Positions 1 through 8,508 of a DNA stretch of 64,000 nucleotides are shown one piece after another. Every line of letters begins with the position of its first letter. The stretch's first letter is position 1. The notes under the pieces were generated by a model. It saw nothing but the letters and a program-made list of their open reading frames with translations. It was not told the origin of the DNA and did not search any database. Made by a program: the position numbers and the translations under genes. Source of the DNA: Prevotella nigrescens (GTDB taxonomy: Bacteria; Bacteroidota; Bacteroidia; Bacteroidales; Bacteroidaceae); assembly GCF_031191185.1 (NCBI RefSeq), contig NZ_CP133465.1:1484001-1548000 (forward strand), in the 5' to 3' direction.

Positions 1-643
1 CGGTAAGCGTCTCCTTTCTGCCACTTTCTACTACGCCCGATGCCGACCCATGAATCTCGGCTGCTCCTGTTTCTGCGAGTATCTTTTTTGCATTCAGTGG
101 GGTTACGCCACCGCCGGGCAAGATGGTCATACGTCCTTCTGTGTGTTTTATATATTCTTTCAGTGCGGGTATGCCTGTCTCGGCAGTGGGAGCTTGCCCC
201 GATGTAAGCACACGTGTGCAGTGTAGGGCTGCAAGTTCGTCAAGTGCTTTCAATGGATTTCTGCAGACATCGAAAGCACGATGGAAAGTAAAGGGTTTTC
301 CTTCACAGGCGTCAATCAGTCGGCGCGTGGTCGCAATGTCTATATCTCCATCTGCAGTTAATGCACCACAGACTATTGCGTCAGTATATGAAAGTATTTC
401 TTTAATATCAGTCTCCATCACTTTTATTTCTCCTTCATTATAACAGAAATCTCCTTCACGCACTCTTATAAGTGTATGAATGGTGAGTTTTGGAAACATT
501 TTGCGTACTGTTTTTATGAGTCCCAACGATGGTGTCAGTCCGTCGAGCGATAGGGCAGAGCATAGTTCTATGCGTTGTGCTCCGCCCTTTACGGCGTTTA
601 TGACACTTTGCAGGCTTTCTGTGCAAACTTCTAATATCGGCAT
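1..643 (-). CDS. cutC: CutC family protein, 3' end cut by window edge
   Basis: About 214 residues are visible of a family usually near 245-250, so the C-terminus lies outside the window. The protein starts MPILEVCTESLQSVINA and carries the CutC hallmarks: an early RIELCSAL strand, the FHRAFD segment and, late, the glycine-rich MTILPGGGVTPLNA stretch of the TIM-barrel phosphate-binding end. CutC proteins are cytoplasmic and were linked to copper homeostasis; the biochemical activity is still debated. It begins 6 bp after the fucosidase stop on the same strand, so the two are probably co-transcribed. No signal peptide is seen. Family assignment is firm; a copper role is family lore only. Confidence 0.9.
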   Translation of the reverse strand, partial: MPILEVCTESLQSVINAVKGGAQRIELCSALSLDGLTPSLGLIKTVRKMFPKLTIHTLIRVREGDFCYNEGEIKVMETDIKEILSYTDAIVCGALTADGDIDIATTRRLIDACEGKPFTFHRAFDVCRNPLKALDELAALHCTRVLTSGQAPTAETGIPALKEYIKHTEGRMTILPGGGVTPLNAKKILAETGAAEIHGSASGVVESGRKETLT

Positions 644-648
644 AATCG

Positions 649-2007
649 TTATTTTTCTATTTCTATAATATAGTCTACGACGTTCCTATGGCTTCCAATG
701 TGGGTGGTAAGCGTTTTTGTCTTCTTGTCATAATGGAACGAAAGTGGCTGTCGGGAAGCGAAATCTATGACGCGTTTAGGCTTTACCGACAATGCACACG
801 AAATGGTTTTAGCATCTTGTTCCAACACGTGCAGATAGGTTTTCTTGCCCTTTGATGTACTTACACCCCAGTCGGCTTCTGCAACATCGCCTGCCATGGT
901 TTCGTAAATGGTTTCTCCATACTGCTGCATCCACTTGCCAATGCCTTGCAAACGGTCGAGTGCAAGCGCAGGAAGTTCGCCGTTTGGCTGTGGACCAATG
1001 TTGAGCAAGAGGTTGCTTCCCTTAGCTGCCGAGCGCACAAGGAGTTCTATGAGCTGGGAGGTTGATTTATAGTTAATGTCCGAAACCTTGTATCCCCACA
1101 TGCCATTCATGGTCTGGCAGGCTTCGAGGGGTAGGCGACTGATGGCCTGACCGGACAGTCCAGCCTTGTTTTCGCCGGGCAAATCGCGTTCGAACATCTG
1201 GAAATCTTCTCCATCAATCGGAGTAATGTGATGGTTATTACCTATTAGACAAGCTGGCTGAATGCTGTGAATGTAGCGATAAAACTCCTCCATGCGCCAG
1301 TCGAACGGAATGCTGTCGCTGTCGTGATCCCAATAACCGTCCAACCAAATGGCACCCACTTTGCCGTAGTTGTGGAGCAATTCGCTTACTTGTCCCTTCA
1401 TAAAGTTGAAGTAAGTGCCATAGTTTGGCTTCAGTTTTCTGCCAGTATAGAGCCCCGTCCGACCAATGGGATAGTCCTCGCGTATCCAGTCGAGAATGGA
1501 ATAATATATGTGCAGGTCTATGTTTTGTTTGTGGCAGGCATTGGCAAGCTCTTTCAGTACATCGCGTTTGAAGGGTGTTGCATCTACGATGTTGTAGTTG
1601 CTTTCCTTTGTTTTGAACATTGAGAAACTGTCGTGGTGGCGCGATGTGAAAGTAATATACTTTGCTCCGGAGGCTTTGATGGCACTTATCCATGCGTCGG
1701 CATCAAAGTATGATGGATAAAAAGCCGATGCAGCCTTGGCATATTCGTCTTTGTTTATCTTGTTGTTCAAGTACCATTCGCCTTGTGCAAAGGTGCTGTA
1801 AATGCCCCAATGCAGGAATATGCCGAAGCGGAAGCCTTCGAACCGTTTGCGCGCAGCAAGGTTTTCGGCAGTGGGAATATACTTTTGTGGCACACTTTCA
1901 GTGGTTGTTGCCCTATTGTTGCTTTCCTGTTGTTGACTGTTTGTCTGTGCAAAGATAGGTATTGCCAGTGCAATGCCTAATAACGATGTGGTAATTATTC
2001 TTTTCAT
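649..2007 (-). CDS. Alpha-L-fucosidase, GH29, secreted
   Basis: A 452-residue glycoside hydrolase of family GH29, predicted to release terminal alpha-L-fucose from host glycans such as mucin. An N-terminal signal peptide (MKRIITTSLLGIALAIPIFAQ) sends it to the periplasm or beyond. The FGIFLHWGIYS motif lies at the barrel start and GAIWLDGYWD holds the Asp (about residue 223) at the family's nucleophile position. The TSRHHDSFSMF segment is also typical. An in-frame ATG at 2031 overlaps the promoter -7 box, so the ATG at 2007, directly before the signal peptide, is chosen. It is the first gene of a probable two-gene unit with cutC. The exact linkage cleaved cannot be read from sequence. Confidence 0.93.
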   Translation of the reverse strand: MKRIITTSLLGIALAIPIFAQTNSQQQESNNRATTTESVPQKYIPTAENLAARKRFEGFRFGIFLHWGIYSTFAQGEWYLNNKINKDEYAKAASAFYPSYFDADAWISAIKASGAKYITFTSRHHDSFSMFKTKESNYNIVDATPFKRDVLKELANACHKQNIDLHIYYSILDWIREDYPIGRTGLYTGRKLKPNYGTYFNFMKGQVSELLHNYGKVGAIWLDGYWDHDSDSIPFDWRMEEFYRYIHSIQPACLIGNNHHITPIDGEDFQMFERDLPGENKAGLSGQAISRLPLEACQTMNGMWGYKVSDINYKSTSQLIELLVRSAAKGSNLLLNIGPQPNGELPALALDRLQGIGKWMQQYGETIYETMAGDVAEADWGVSTSKGKKTYLHVLEQDAKTISCALSVKPKRVIDFASRQPLSFHYDKKTKTLTTHIGSHRNVVDYIIEIEK

Positions 2008-2027
2008 TATGTATTTCTTATGATTGT

Positions 2028-2036
2028 GCAAATATA
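2028..2036 (-). promoter_or_regulatory. Promoter -7 box for the fucosidase gene
   Basis: On the minus strand TATATTTGC matches the Bacteroidetes TAnnTTTG box. No convincing TTTG lies 19-21 bp upstream. It sits 21 bp before the chosen start codon and excludes the longer ORF start at 2031. Confidence 0.6.
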
Positions 2037-2122
2037 CTTAAAATGTTTGAAATGCATGCAATGATTATGTCTCTTTATACTTTATAGTATGACCTTACGA
2101 AGTATTGATTAGCTCAAAAAAT

Positions 2123-2165
2123 AGGGAAAAACCTATATTAAGTTAGGGAAAATCCGTATATTTGC
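2123..2165 (+). promoter_or_regulatory. Promoter with upstream direct repeats
   Basis: The -7 box TATATTTGC is at 2157-2165. Directly upstream are two near-identical 11-mers, AGGGAAAAACC (2123-2133) and AGGGAAAATCC (2145-2155), 22 bp apart start to start, or about two helical turns. No good -33 TTTG is present. A weak -33 with tandem sites on one DNA face is the layout of an activator-dependent promoter. It should drive the genes at 2240 and 3341. The regulator is unknown. Confidence 0.5.
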
Positions 2166-2239
2166 ACACTAAGATGTGGTATTTTTGCATCAGATGAAAA
2201 ATGAAATAAAGGGAAAACAAATAAAAGGGAGGTAATAAT

Positions 2240-3283
2240 ATGAAAAAGTTAGTTCTATTTTCAGTTATGGCTTTTGCTCTGCCAACCATCTTGTTGGCGC
2301 AAGACGATGTATATTTCACACCGTCGAAGGAGTCTATTCGTGAATATAAGGCAGCTAAAGTTGCTCGACGAGATGCTTATTATAGTGGTATAAACAAGTC
2401 GGACAGTGAGTATAACCGCAGAGTTTCTTTAGATAAAGTTTATAGGAAGATAGGTAAAGACTCATTAGGGAATGACATCGTTCAGGTAAAAGACCAGAAT
2501 GGAACTTGTCAAGTAGACACAGTTTATCAGTTCGATCGTTATTTTGAAGATGCGGACAATGACTTTACGTACAGTCGTCGCATGGGTCGCTTCGATGATT
2601 TCTATGGTTATTACGATCCTTGGTACTATGGATATTCAGGCTTTGGCTTCCGTGCTTCGTTCGGTTATTGGGATCCTTGGTACATGAGCTATTATGATCC
2701 TTGGTACTATGGTTATTATGATCCTTGGTGGTATTACGGCTATCGTAGCAGATGGTACGACCCTTGGGGATATGGTTATTATGGTTGGGGATATCCATAC
2801 TATTACTATGGTTATGCAAGACCAGGTTTCGGATACAGTTATCCTTCGGGACATACCGGCACAGCCAATCATTGGAGCGGACGTGGAGGCAGGTTCGGGA
2901 ACAATAATTCGGTTTATTACGGACAGATGAACAGTGCAGGTCCAACACGCTCATTCGGCAGTATGAATGCCCGCAGCGGACAGTTTGGAAGGTCGGATGG
3001 TCGAGTTGTTATAGAAAGAGACAATTCTTTGTATAACAGAGGAGCCAATTTTGGAAATTCTTCCCGGAACAGTAGGTTTGAGAGTACCATCAGACGAGAT
3101 TCTTACAACCGTGACAATTCATTCAACGTAGAACGCAATAGACCGCGAACTTATGAATCACGCCCTTCAAATACATTCAATGGAGGAAACTTTGGAGGCT
3201 CACGTTCGGGTGGTGGCACCTTCGGTGGTGGTAGCTTTGGCAGCTCCCGTTCGGGTGGCGGAAGCTTTGGCGGACACAGATAA
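2240..3283 (+). CDS. Secreted Tyr/Trp/Gly-rich low-complexity protein
   Basis: A 347-residue protein with a clear signal peptide (MKKLVLFSVMAFALPTILLAQ). Residues about 25-105 form an ordinary N-terminal region. Residues about 115-205 are dominated by tandem YYDPWYYGY-like units and Gly/Tyr/Trp. Residues about 210-347 are Asn/Ser/Arg/Gly-rich and end in FGGxxSGGGSFGG repeats. No catalytic motif is visible and the family is not recognised. An upstream GGGAGGTAA stretch supplies a strong ribosome-binding site. It precedes a FadL/TodX-type OMP by 57 bp with no terminator between, so they are probably co-transcribed. Composition suggests an extracellular or envelope-associated, possibly self-associating protein; that is inference only. 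Confidence 0.85.
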   Translation: MKKLVLFSVMAFALPTILLAQDDVYFTPSKESIREYKAAKVARRDAYYSGINKSDSEYNRRVSLDKVYRKIGKDSLGNDIVQVKDQNGTCQVDTVYQFDRYFEDADNDFTYSRRMGRFDDFYGYYDPWYYGYSGFGFRASFGYWDPWYMSYYDPWYYGYYDPWWYYGYRSRWYDPWGYGYYGWGYPYYYYGYARPGFGYSYPSGHTGTANHWSGRGGRFGNNNSVYYGQMNSAGPTRSFGSMNARSGQFGRSDGRVVIERDNSLYNRGANFGNSSRNSRFESTIRRDSYNRDNSFNVERNRPRTYESRPSNTFNGGNFGGSRSGGGTFGGGSFGSSRSGGGSFGGHR

Positions 3284-3340
3284 GTTTTGCTTCTATAGTA
3301 AAAGAGTTTGTTTAAATAGGTAAATAACAAGAAGATAGTT

Positions 3341-4966
3341 ATGAAAATACAGTATTATTTGCTGGCAGCAACGTTGTTTTCGTTGCCGGCAGCAGCACAA
3401 GAGACATACGAGAATGCCAATTTAACGAGTAGCGACCTTAACGGAACAGCACGTTATGTAGGTATGGGTGGAGCCATGGAGGCTCTGGGTGCGGATATTT
3501 CTACCATCAGCAGCAACCCTGCAGGTATTGGCTTGTTCCGTCGCAGTCAGTTTTCTGTGAGTGGTGGACTACTTATGCAGAGTAAAGGTAAGGAGTTTGG
3601 CGATGGAAAGAAGACAAACACCAGCTTCGACCAGATAGGTTTTGTTTATACAACACGTGCCCCTCGTGGTTCAAACATAAACTTCGGATTTAATTATAGC
3701 AAGAGCAAGAATTTCGATTTCCTGCTGAATGCAAGTGGGAAGTTGGGTAATGGTTCTCAAAACAACCAGTCTTACTTGAAACACGTGCTTGGTTCTGAAA
3801 GCTATGGAGGCTTCGATGTACGTCAGAAGGATAATGCTTATATAGGTTTTGCCAACCCACGAAGTAGCAATGTGTCTTGGACGTGGAATCAATTAGACTA
3901 TTTGTACTTCAACACATTGTTGCCAGATGCCAACACTGCAGGCAAGTTTAATAGTTATCTGGCTGACTCTTACACATTCGACAAGGCTAATACGGGTTAT
4001 GTAGGCAACTACGATTTCAATATTAGTGGCAGCCTTCACGACCAAGTCTACCTTGGTTTGACATTCGGATTGAAAGATGTGCATTACGATTCGGAGAGCA
4101 GATACTACGAGAAATTGTCTAATGGTGTAGGCAATGTAACGGTGCGAGACACCCGACGCATTACTGGTACGGGGTTCGATCTTACCGCCGGTATCATCGT
4201 TCGCCCTGTAGCCGACTCTCCTTTCCGTATTGGTGCCTATGTCAAGACACCTACATGGTACGATTTAACCACATCAAATGTAACTCGTATCGACAGAGTT
4301 ACCAACACAGGAGGTAAGAACGATTGGGGTGAAGTGCCTAACAGCTACGATTATAAGCTATGGACACCCTGGAAATTCGGCTTCTCTCTCGGGCATACAG
4401 TAGGCAACTATCTTGCACTCGGTTTGACATACGAATATGAAGACCATTCTACTCTTGACACTCGAATAAACGATGGTGGTTATTATAGCGACTATTATGG
4501 TTCTTATTACGAGACTTCTTCATCAGACAAGGCAATGAACAAGCATACCAAACAAGCGCTAAAGGGTGTAAGTACATTGAAGATTGGTGCCGAATATAAG
4601 CCAGCAAGCAACTTGGCACTGCGTTTAGGCTATAATTATGTAAGTCCGAAGTACGATAAAGATGCACAGAGAGATCCTACAATTGTATCTCCAGGAAGTG
4701 CCTATTCTTCATCAACAGACTTTGTCAATTGGGAGTCTACCAACAGATTTACACTCGGTGTAGGCTATCAGATAAATAAATTCAACATCGATTTAGCTTA
4801 TCAATACAGCGCACAGAAGGGAACCTTCTATCCATTCTCTACGATGAACTTCGCTATACGCGACACTGCAACGGGCACTACAACATCGTATTCTAACCAA
4901 GCAGCAGGAACAAAGGTAGACAATAATAGAGGACAGCTTCTGCTAACAGTGGGTTATCGCCTTTAA
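3341..4966 (+). CDS. Outer-membrane transport protein, FadL/TodX (OmpP1) family
   Basis: A 541-residue beta-barrel protein with signal peptide MKIQYYLLAATLFSLPAAAQ. The mature N-terminus (SSDLNGTARYVGMGGAMEALGADIST, shown here only in outline) and the following SSNPAGIGLFRRSQF are the hallmark of the Bacteroidetes branch of the toluene_X/FadL family, often labelled hemin receptor. Alternating hydrophobic strands run to the C-terminus, which ends in an aromatic-rich final strand (LLLTVGYRL), as expected for BAM-inserted barrels. FadL-type channels pass hydrophobic molecules across the outer membrane; the substrate here is unknown. It is the last gene of its unit, followed by a strong terminator at 4991. 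Confidence 0.88.
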   Translation: MKIQYYLLAATLFSLPAAAQETYENANLTSSDLNGTARYVGMGGAMEALGADISTISSNPAGIGLFRRSQFSVSGGLLMQSKGKEFGDGKKTNTSFDQIGFVYTTRAPRGSNINFGFNYSKSKNFDFLLNASGKLGNGSQNNQSYLKHVLGSESYGGFDVRQKDNAYIGFANPRSSNVSWTWNQLDYLYFNTLLPDANTAGKFNSYLADSYTFDKANTGYVGNYDFNISGSLHDQVYLGLTFGLKDVHYDSESRYYEKLSNGVGNVTVRDTRRITGTGFDLTAGIIVRPVADSPFRIGAYVKTPTWYDLTTSNVTRIDRVTNTGGKNDWGEVPNSYDYKLWTPWKFGFSLGHTVGNYLALGLTYEYEDHSTLDTRINDGGYYSDYYGSYYETSSSDKAMNKHTKQALKGVSTLKIGAEYKPASNLALRLGYNYVSPKYDKDAQRDPTIVSPGSAYSSSTDFVNWESTNRFTLGVGYQINKFNIDLAYQYSAQKGTFYPFSTMNFAIRDTATGTTTSYSNQAAGTKVDNNRGQLLLTVGYRL

Positions 4967-4990
4967 TGTAAGTGCATTATATAATATTAG

Positions 4991-5030
4991 AAGAGGAGAA
5001 TGTATGTCAATACATTCTCCTCTTTTTATT
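4991..5030 (+). terminator. Intrinsic terminator after the OMP gene
   Basis: A perfect 15-bp stem, AAGAGGAGAATGTAT, with a 4-nt loop GTCA, is followed by TTTTATT. It lies 25 bp after the stop at 4966. Confidence 0.85.
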
Positions 5031-5087
5031 ATGGTATATCGGCGTCAATCATAGGAAGAAATTATACGAGAAGATGCTACCTTTATT

Positions 5088-5126
5088 AAAAAAGCCCTAA
5101 TCGCAACTTGCGATTAGGGCTTTTCC
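5088..5126 (-). terminator. Terminator for the Omp28-like gene, near-perfect palindrome
   Basis: AAAAGCCCTAATCGCAA pairs over 17 bp with its complement around a single C. A-runs and T-runs on the two sides make it usable in both directions. It lies 35 bp past the stop at 5160 on the minus strand. A mutated copy lies at 8439-8475 behind the paralogous gene, so the terminator was duplicated with the gene. Confidence 0.8.
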
Positions 5127-5159
5127 TTTATTTAATTATGGACAACATCGTGTCTCGTT

Positions 5160-7121
5160 CTATTTTACCAATATCTTTATGGTAGAGCCATCAGATAATT
5201 TTACGATATTCAGACCACGTTGTGGAGCACTGATTCTGCGACCGTCTATGGTATAGCGTGCTACTTCCTTCAGTTCGCCCTTGTTCTCAGATATACCTTC
5301 GATACCAGCAGGATCGTTAGACAAGTTGAATTTAGCAGCATTTTCAATCTTGCCATCATTGCGTATAATCATTGCGATGACTGCGAGCTTGTTATAGCCT
5401 GCCTTCTTGATGGCTTCTGCAATAATAGCCTTTTTCGGTAGCTTAAGCTTGTAGGTGTTGGTTACGACTTTGCCTTCCTGCAGTGGCTCGAGCTTTGCTT
5501 TGTTGTTGCCTGAAATATAAGAGCTGGTGAGCAGTACGTCGTCGTAAGTCAATGTAACCCTACTATTGCCATACTTGCCTCCCTTGCAGAACGGAATGAG
5601 GTATGAGTCCTTGATACCCCATTGACTGGCGGTTCTTGAGGCGTAATTGTTGCTTTGCTTCCATGAAGAAGCTGTTCCGGTAAGTTCGTCGCCAATAAGG
5701 GCATAGGCTATTTCGTACGTTCCGTTTATCAAAGGTTCGATGGTTGCCGTAGCGGTTACTTCGGTGCAATCGTCATTCAGCTTGCCTGTAACCGATACTC
5801 CTACCGCTGCAACGCGTGCAAGAGCTTCCTCGAAGTCGTCACAAATGCTGTTTCCCTTACCATAGAAAGGATCTATAACATCGTCGCGTTCTATCTTGCA
5901 GGTAGGTGCGCCGCCAAATTTAATCTTTGCATAGTCGGAGGTGTACATTGGGTCGGTATCGTTGAATTGGTGTATGGCAATACCCACGAAGCTTTCGCCG
6001 AACTTGTCGCGCAGCTTCTTCATACCTGCCCAACCGCGTGGACACCAGCCACAGCCAGTACCTGTCATTTCTTCTACAACGACGCCTCGCTTCACTTCCT
6101 TGCTGACAGTGGTCAGCTTGCAAGTTACGGACTTGTTGCTTGCCTCGTTAGGTTTTCCGTTTACCTTGGTAATGGTGATGGTCTTCGTGGTTGTTCCCGT
6201 CTTGGCATCGGCTGCAAGAGGAAGTTCGATAGTGAACTGACCTCCAAACGTATTGAACGATGGGTTGATGTCAATATGCTGTTCTGCACCCACAGTACCA
6301 TCGGTAGCTATAGTATAGTCGATGCTGCTGACGCCGGCACTTCCACCATTGGTTACGGTGAGCTTGCCTTTGGCTACCTTGTTCTTCACTATGACAACGT
6401 CTGGTAATGTATTGGGAGCTACCGAATTCTTGGCAAAATTACCCTCTATGAGTATCTGAAGAGCCAGTCTGCCAAGACCTTCGCCCGAGAGGTCTGACCA
6501 CTTGTCTACAGATGTCGAGGTACGAAGGAAGAGGCTGTTGGGTGTTTTATCGTCTCCACATGTAAGGACGGGATACTGTGTTACTTCGTTCGAAGCACTG
6601 GTAATGGTGAAAGTGTAACCCACGTAGACGCCTTCAGAGCCTATAACGTATGGTGTAGTCAGTGCAACGTCATTGGAAATTCCTTCTTTATTGCCGTTCT
6701 CATCGCCAGCTTTCAGAGACGATTGGTCTACGTTCTGAACATAGTCCGCCTTGCTGATGTCTTCGGGCAGTTTCTTTGAAATCCACACTTTTATGTTGCT
6801 CGTCTTTTGCTTATCGCGCAGATAGAAGCGAATGGCTTTGATGGTCTTTCCCACAACAGCGACATTGCCAGAGGTAATGAAGAATGCTGCATCGTAAGTC
6901 TCGGCTTTTCTCACTCCAAGTCCGGCACGGTGTTCGCTGTCAGAGCTGTATCCCCACCATACTTGATTGGCAGCGGGGTCTATCTTCTTGACTGGTGCCT
7001 TGTAATAAGTGGACAACTGTGCGTTTCCCACTGTACCTGGGTCTCGCTGTAATACTCTTGTTTGCGCATGGGCTGCAATACTCAGTACAGCTGCAAAGGT
7101 TAAAAATAATAGTTTTCTCAT
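5160..7121 (-). CDS. Omp28-like thioredoxin-fold protein with T9SS sorting domain
   Basis: A 653-residue secreted protein with signal peptide MRKLLFLTFAAVLSIAAHAQ. Residues about 50-230 form a beta-rich N-terminal region and about 235-340 an Ig-like section. A thioredoxin-like Omp28-related domain starts at about 345 with the redox motif GTGCGWCPRGWAGM (Cys357 and Cys360). The last ~30 residues (VARYTIDGRRI, LNIVKLSDGSTIKILVK) look like the T9SS type A C-terminal sorting domain, so cell-surface attachment or secretion through T9SS is expected. Its role may be disulfide chemistry outside the cell, but this is inferred from the CxxC alone. A frameshifted paralogue lies at 8509-10480. The 5' leader holds a CCGTATT/AATACGG hairpin (7147-7180). 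Confidence 0.88.
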   Translation of the reverse strand: MRKLLFLTFAAVLSIAAHAQTRVLQRDPGTVGNAQLSTYYKAPVKKIDPAANQVWWGYSSDSEHRAGLGVRKAETYDAAFFITSGNVAVVGKTIKAIRFYLRDKQKTSNIKVWISKKLPEDISKADYVQNVDQSSLKAGDENGNKEGISNDVALTTPYVIGSEGVYVGYTFTITSASNEVTQYPVLTCGDDKTPNSLFLRTSTSVDKWSDLSGEGLGRLALQILIEGNFAKNSVAPNTLPDVVIVKNKVAKGKLTVTNGGSAGVSSIDYTIATDGTVGAEQHIDINPSFNTFGGQFTIELPLAADAKTGTTTKTITITKVNGKPNEASNKSVTCKLTTVSKEVKRGVVVEEMTGTGCGWCPRGWAGMKKLRDKFGESFVGIAIHQFNDTDPMYTSDYAKIKFGGAPTCKIERDDVIDPFYGKGNSICDDFEEALARVAAVGVSVTGKLNDDCTEVTATATIEPLINGTYEIAYALIGDELTGTASSWKQSNNYASRTASQWGIKDSYLIPFCKGGKYGNSRVTLTYDDVLLTSSYISGNNKAKLEPLQEGKVVTNTYKLKLPKKAIIAEAIKKAGYNKLAVIAMIIRNDGKIENAAKFNLSNDPAGIEGISENKGELKEVARYTIDGRRISAPQRGLNIVKLSDGSTIKILVK

Positions 7122-7359
7122 ATTTACAAAAATTTAAGTTAATGTTCCGTATTCGCTTATTACAGCGTTGTTTAATACGGTTTTTTGTCTTTATTCTGCG
7201 ATAATGGCACAACCTTAATAGATAGTTTCGACCTCTTTATTTTCTATTTTGAATTGTTACCTTTTATCAGTACAAATTTACAGAATTATTTTGAATGTAC
7301 TATTTCATTATTATAAAAATTTACCAAAAAGGTTTAATAAATCTTTTGAGCAGTTCTTT

Positions 7360-7427
7360 ATAGGGATTTCCCTATTGCAAAATAGAGAAAAAGCATTCCA
7401 ACAGTTTACTATGTTCCTTAAATTTGC
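7360..7427 (+). promoter_or_regulatory. Promoter and palindromic site for the lipoprotein gene
   Basis: The -7 box TAAATTTGC is at 7419-7427, 37 bp before the ATG. Forty-three bp further upstream is the inverted repeat ATAGGGA-TT-TCCCTAT (7360-7375), a plausible dimer-binding site. It shares the AGGGA core with the direct repeats at 2123-2155. The rest of the 343-bp gap from 7122 is AT-rich, with nothing else recognisable apart from the leader hairpin of the minus-strand gene. Confidence 0.45.
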
Positions 7428-7464
7428 GGTATTGAAAAGGATAGAAACATAAAAAGTTATAATT

Positions 7465-8265
7465 ATGAAACAGATTACTAAGTTTTTGATGGTGCTTGCA
7501 TTGGTGGCTGTTCCCGTAGGATTTACAAGTTGTGATGACGACGAAGAATATTGTTACTACTATAACGACCTCGTAACAGAGGCTGTTCGGAACTATTGGT
7601 ATACATATCCCAGTGGGGCTGATTACTATACGACAAGAAATTGGTTCTTGTATTACTATCCGTCGGCTACGGCAGTAGAATTTGCCGAGTTTATGAATGC
7701 AGTAAATTACGGCAGTGTAAATGACCCGCTAATGGCAGAAGCCCAGATGCTTTCAGGTGAATGGGCAGGCAAGATGACCATCGCTTTCGACGAGAATGGG
7801 AAGCGGCTTTCACAAACTTTCTATGCTAATATGAAGTTCTTCCAGTACGAAACGTCTAAGAACTCGCTGAGTGGGCATGGTACGGAGGTAGATACTGGGG
7901 CTGACGGTTCTACACAGACACTTGACTTCTCTTGGTCCGTAGACAAGAACGGCGACATATACATCAAGTACACTAAGTCTGGTACAATCTTCCGCATGGA
8001 TGCTCATTCTTCACAGAAGGGCTTCCACCTTGGTTATGAAAAGGCAAAAGGTTACGATACCTTCTACGGTTACGGTATCAGTACGAATACTACAGATGAG
8101 TTTTATATAGATTTGGCACGCCAAGCAACCAACAATGCTAAGGGCAGAATGGTGAATTCGCGCACTGCAACAGAAGATGTTACGTGTCGAGTGTTTGGTA
8201 AAGCAGTGCGAAACAGTGGTCCTGCTTATTCAGCCAAAGCTGTTAGCGGATTGAGAGAACGATAA
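7465..8265 (+). CDS. Surface lipoprotein of unknown function
   Basis: A 266-residue protein with a type II signal peptide and lipobox GFTSC. The Cys is followed at once by DDDEE, the acidic pattern that marks surface-exposed lipoproteins in Bacteroidetes. The first 60 mature residues are very rich in Tyr, Trp and acidic residues. Residues about 80-220 look like an antiparallel beta domain (SGEWAGKMTIAF and repeated aromatic strands). I do not recognise a family. It sits alone between two minus-strand paralogues, with its own promoter and a possible 9-bp terminator hairpin at 8348-8370. Its position between the duplicated genes suggests the duplication occurred around it. Confidence 0.8.
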   Translation: MKQITKFLMVLALVAVPVGFTSCDDDEEYCYYYNDLVTEAVRNYWYTYPSGADYYTTRNWFLYYYPSATAVEFAEFMNAVNYGSVNDPLMAEAQMLSGEWAGKMTIAFDENGKRLSQTFYANMKFFQYETSKNSLSGHGTEVDTGADGSTQTLDFSWSVDKNGDIYIKYTKSGTIFRMDAHSSQKGFHLGYEKAKGYDTFYGYGISTNTTDEFYIDLARQATNNAKGRMVNSRTATEDVTCRVFGKAVRNSGPAYSAKAVSGLRER

Positions 8266-8438
8266 AATTTCTCAACTAAAGGACAGATTTCTTGCGAAGA
8301 TAATTTTTGGAACCTGCTATCAACGGGGATGTAGGATTTTTCTTTAGCTCCGTTTTGTTTTAAAATGGAGTCCTACAAACCAACAACTTGAGTCTGACGG
8401 CATTCTGAAGTATCTAAATTCCAGGCGTAACTTTTATT

Positions 8439-8476
8439 AAAAAGCCCTAATTGCAGGTTGCGATTAGAGCTTTTTC
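8439..8476 (-). terminator. Degenerate copy of the 5088 terminator
   Basis: AAAAAGCCCTAATTGCA pairs with TGCGATTAGAGCTTTTT with two non-Watson-Crick positions. It has the same place and almost the same sequence as the terminator at 5088-5126, behind the paralogous minus-strand gene. Confidence 0.7.
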
Positions 8477-8508
8477 CTTATTTAATTATAGAAACATCGT
8501 GTCTCGTT

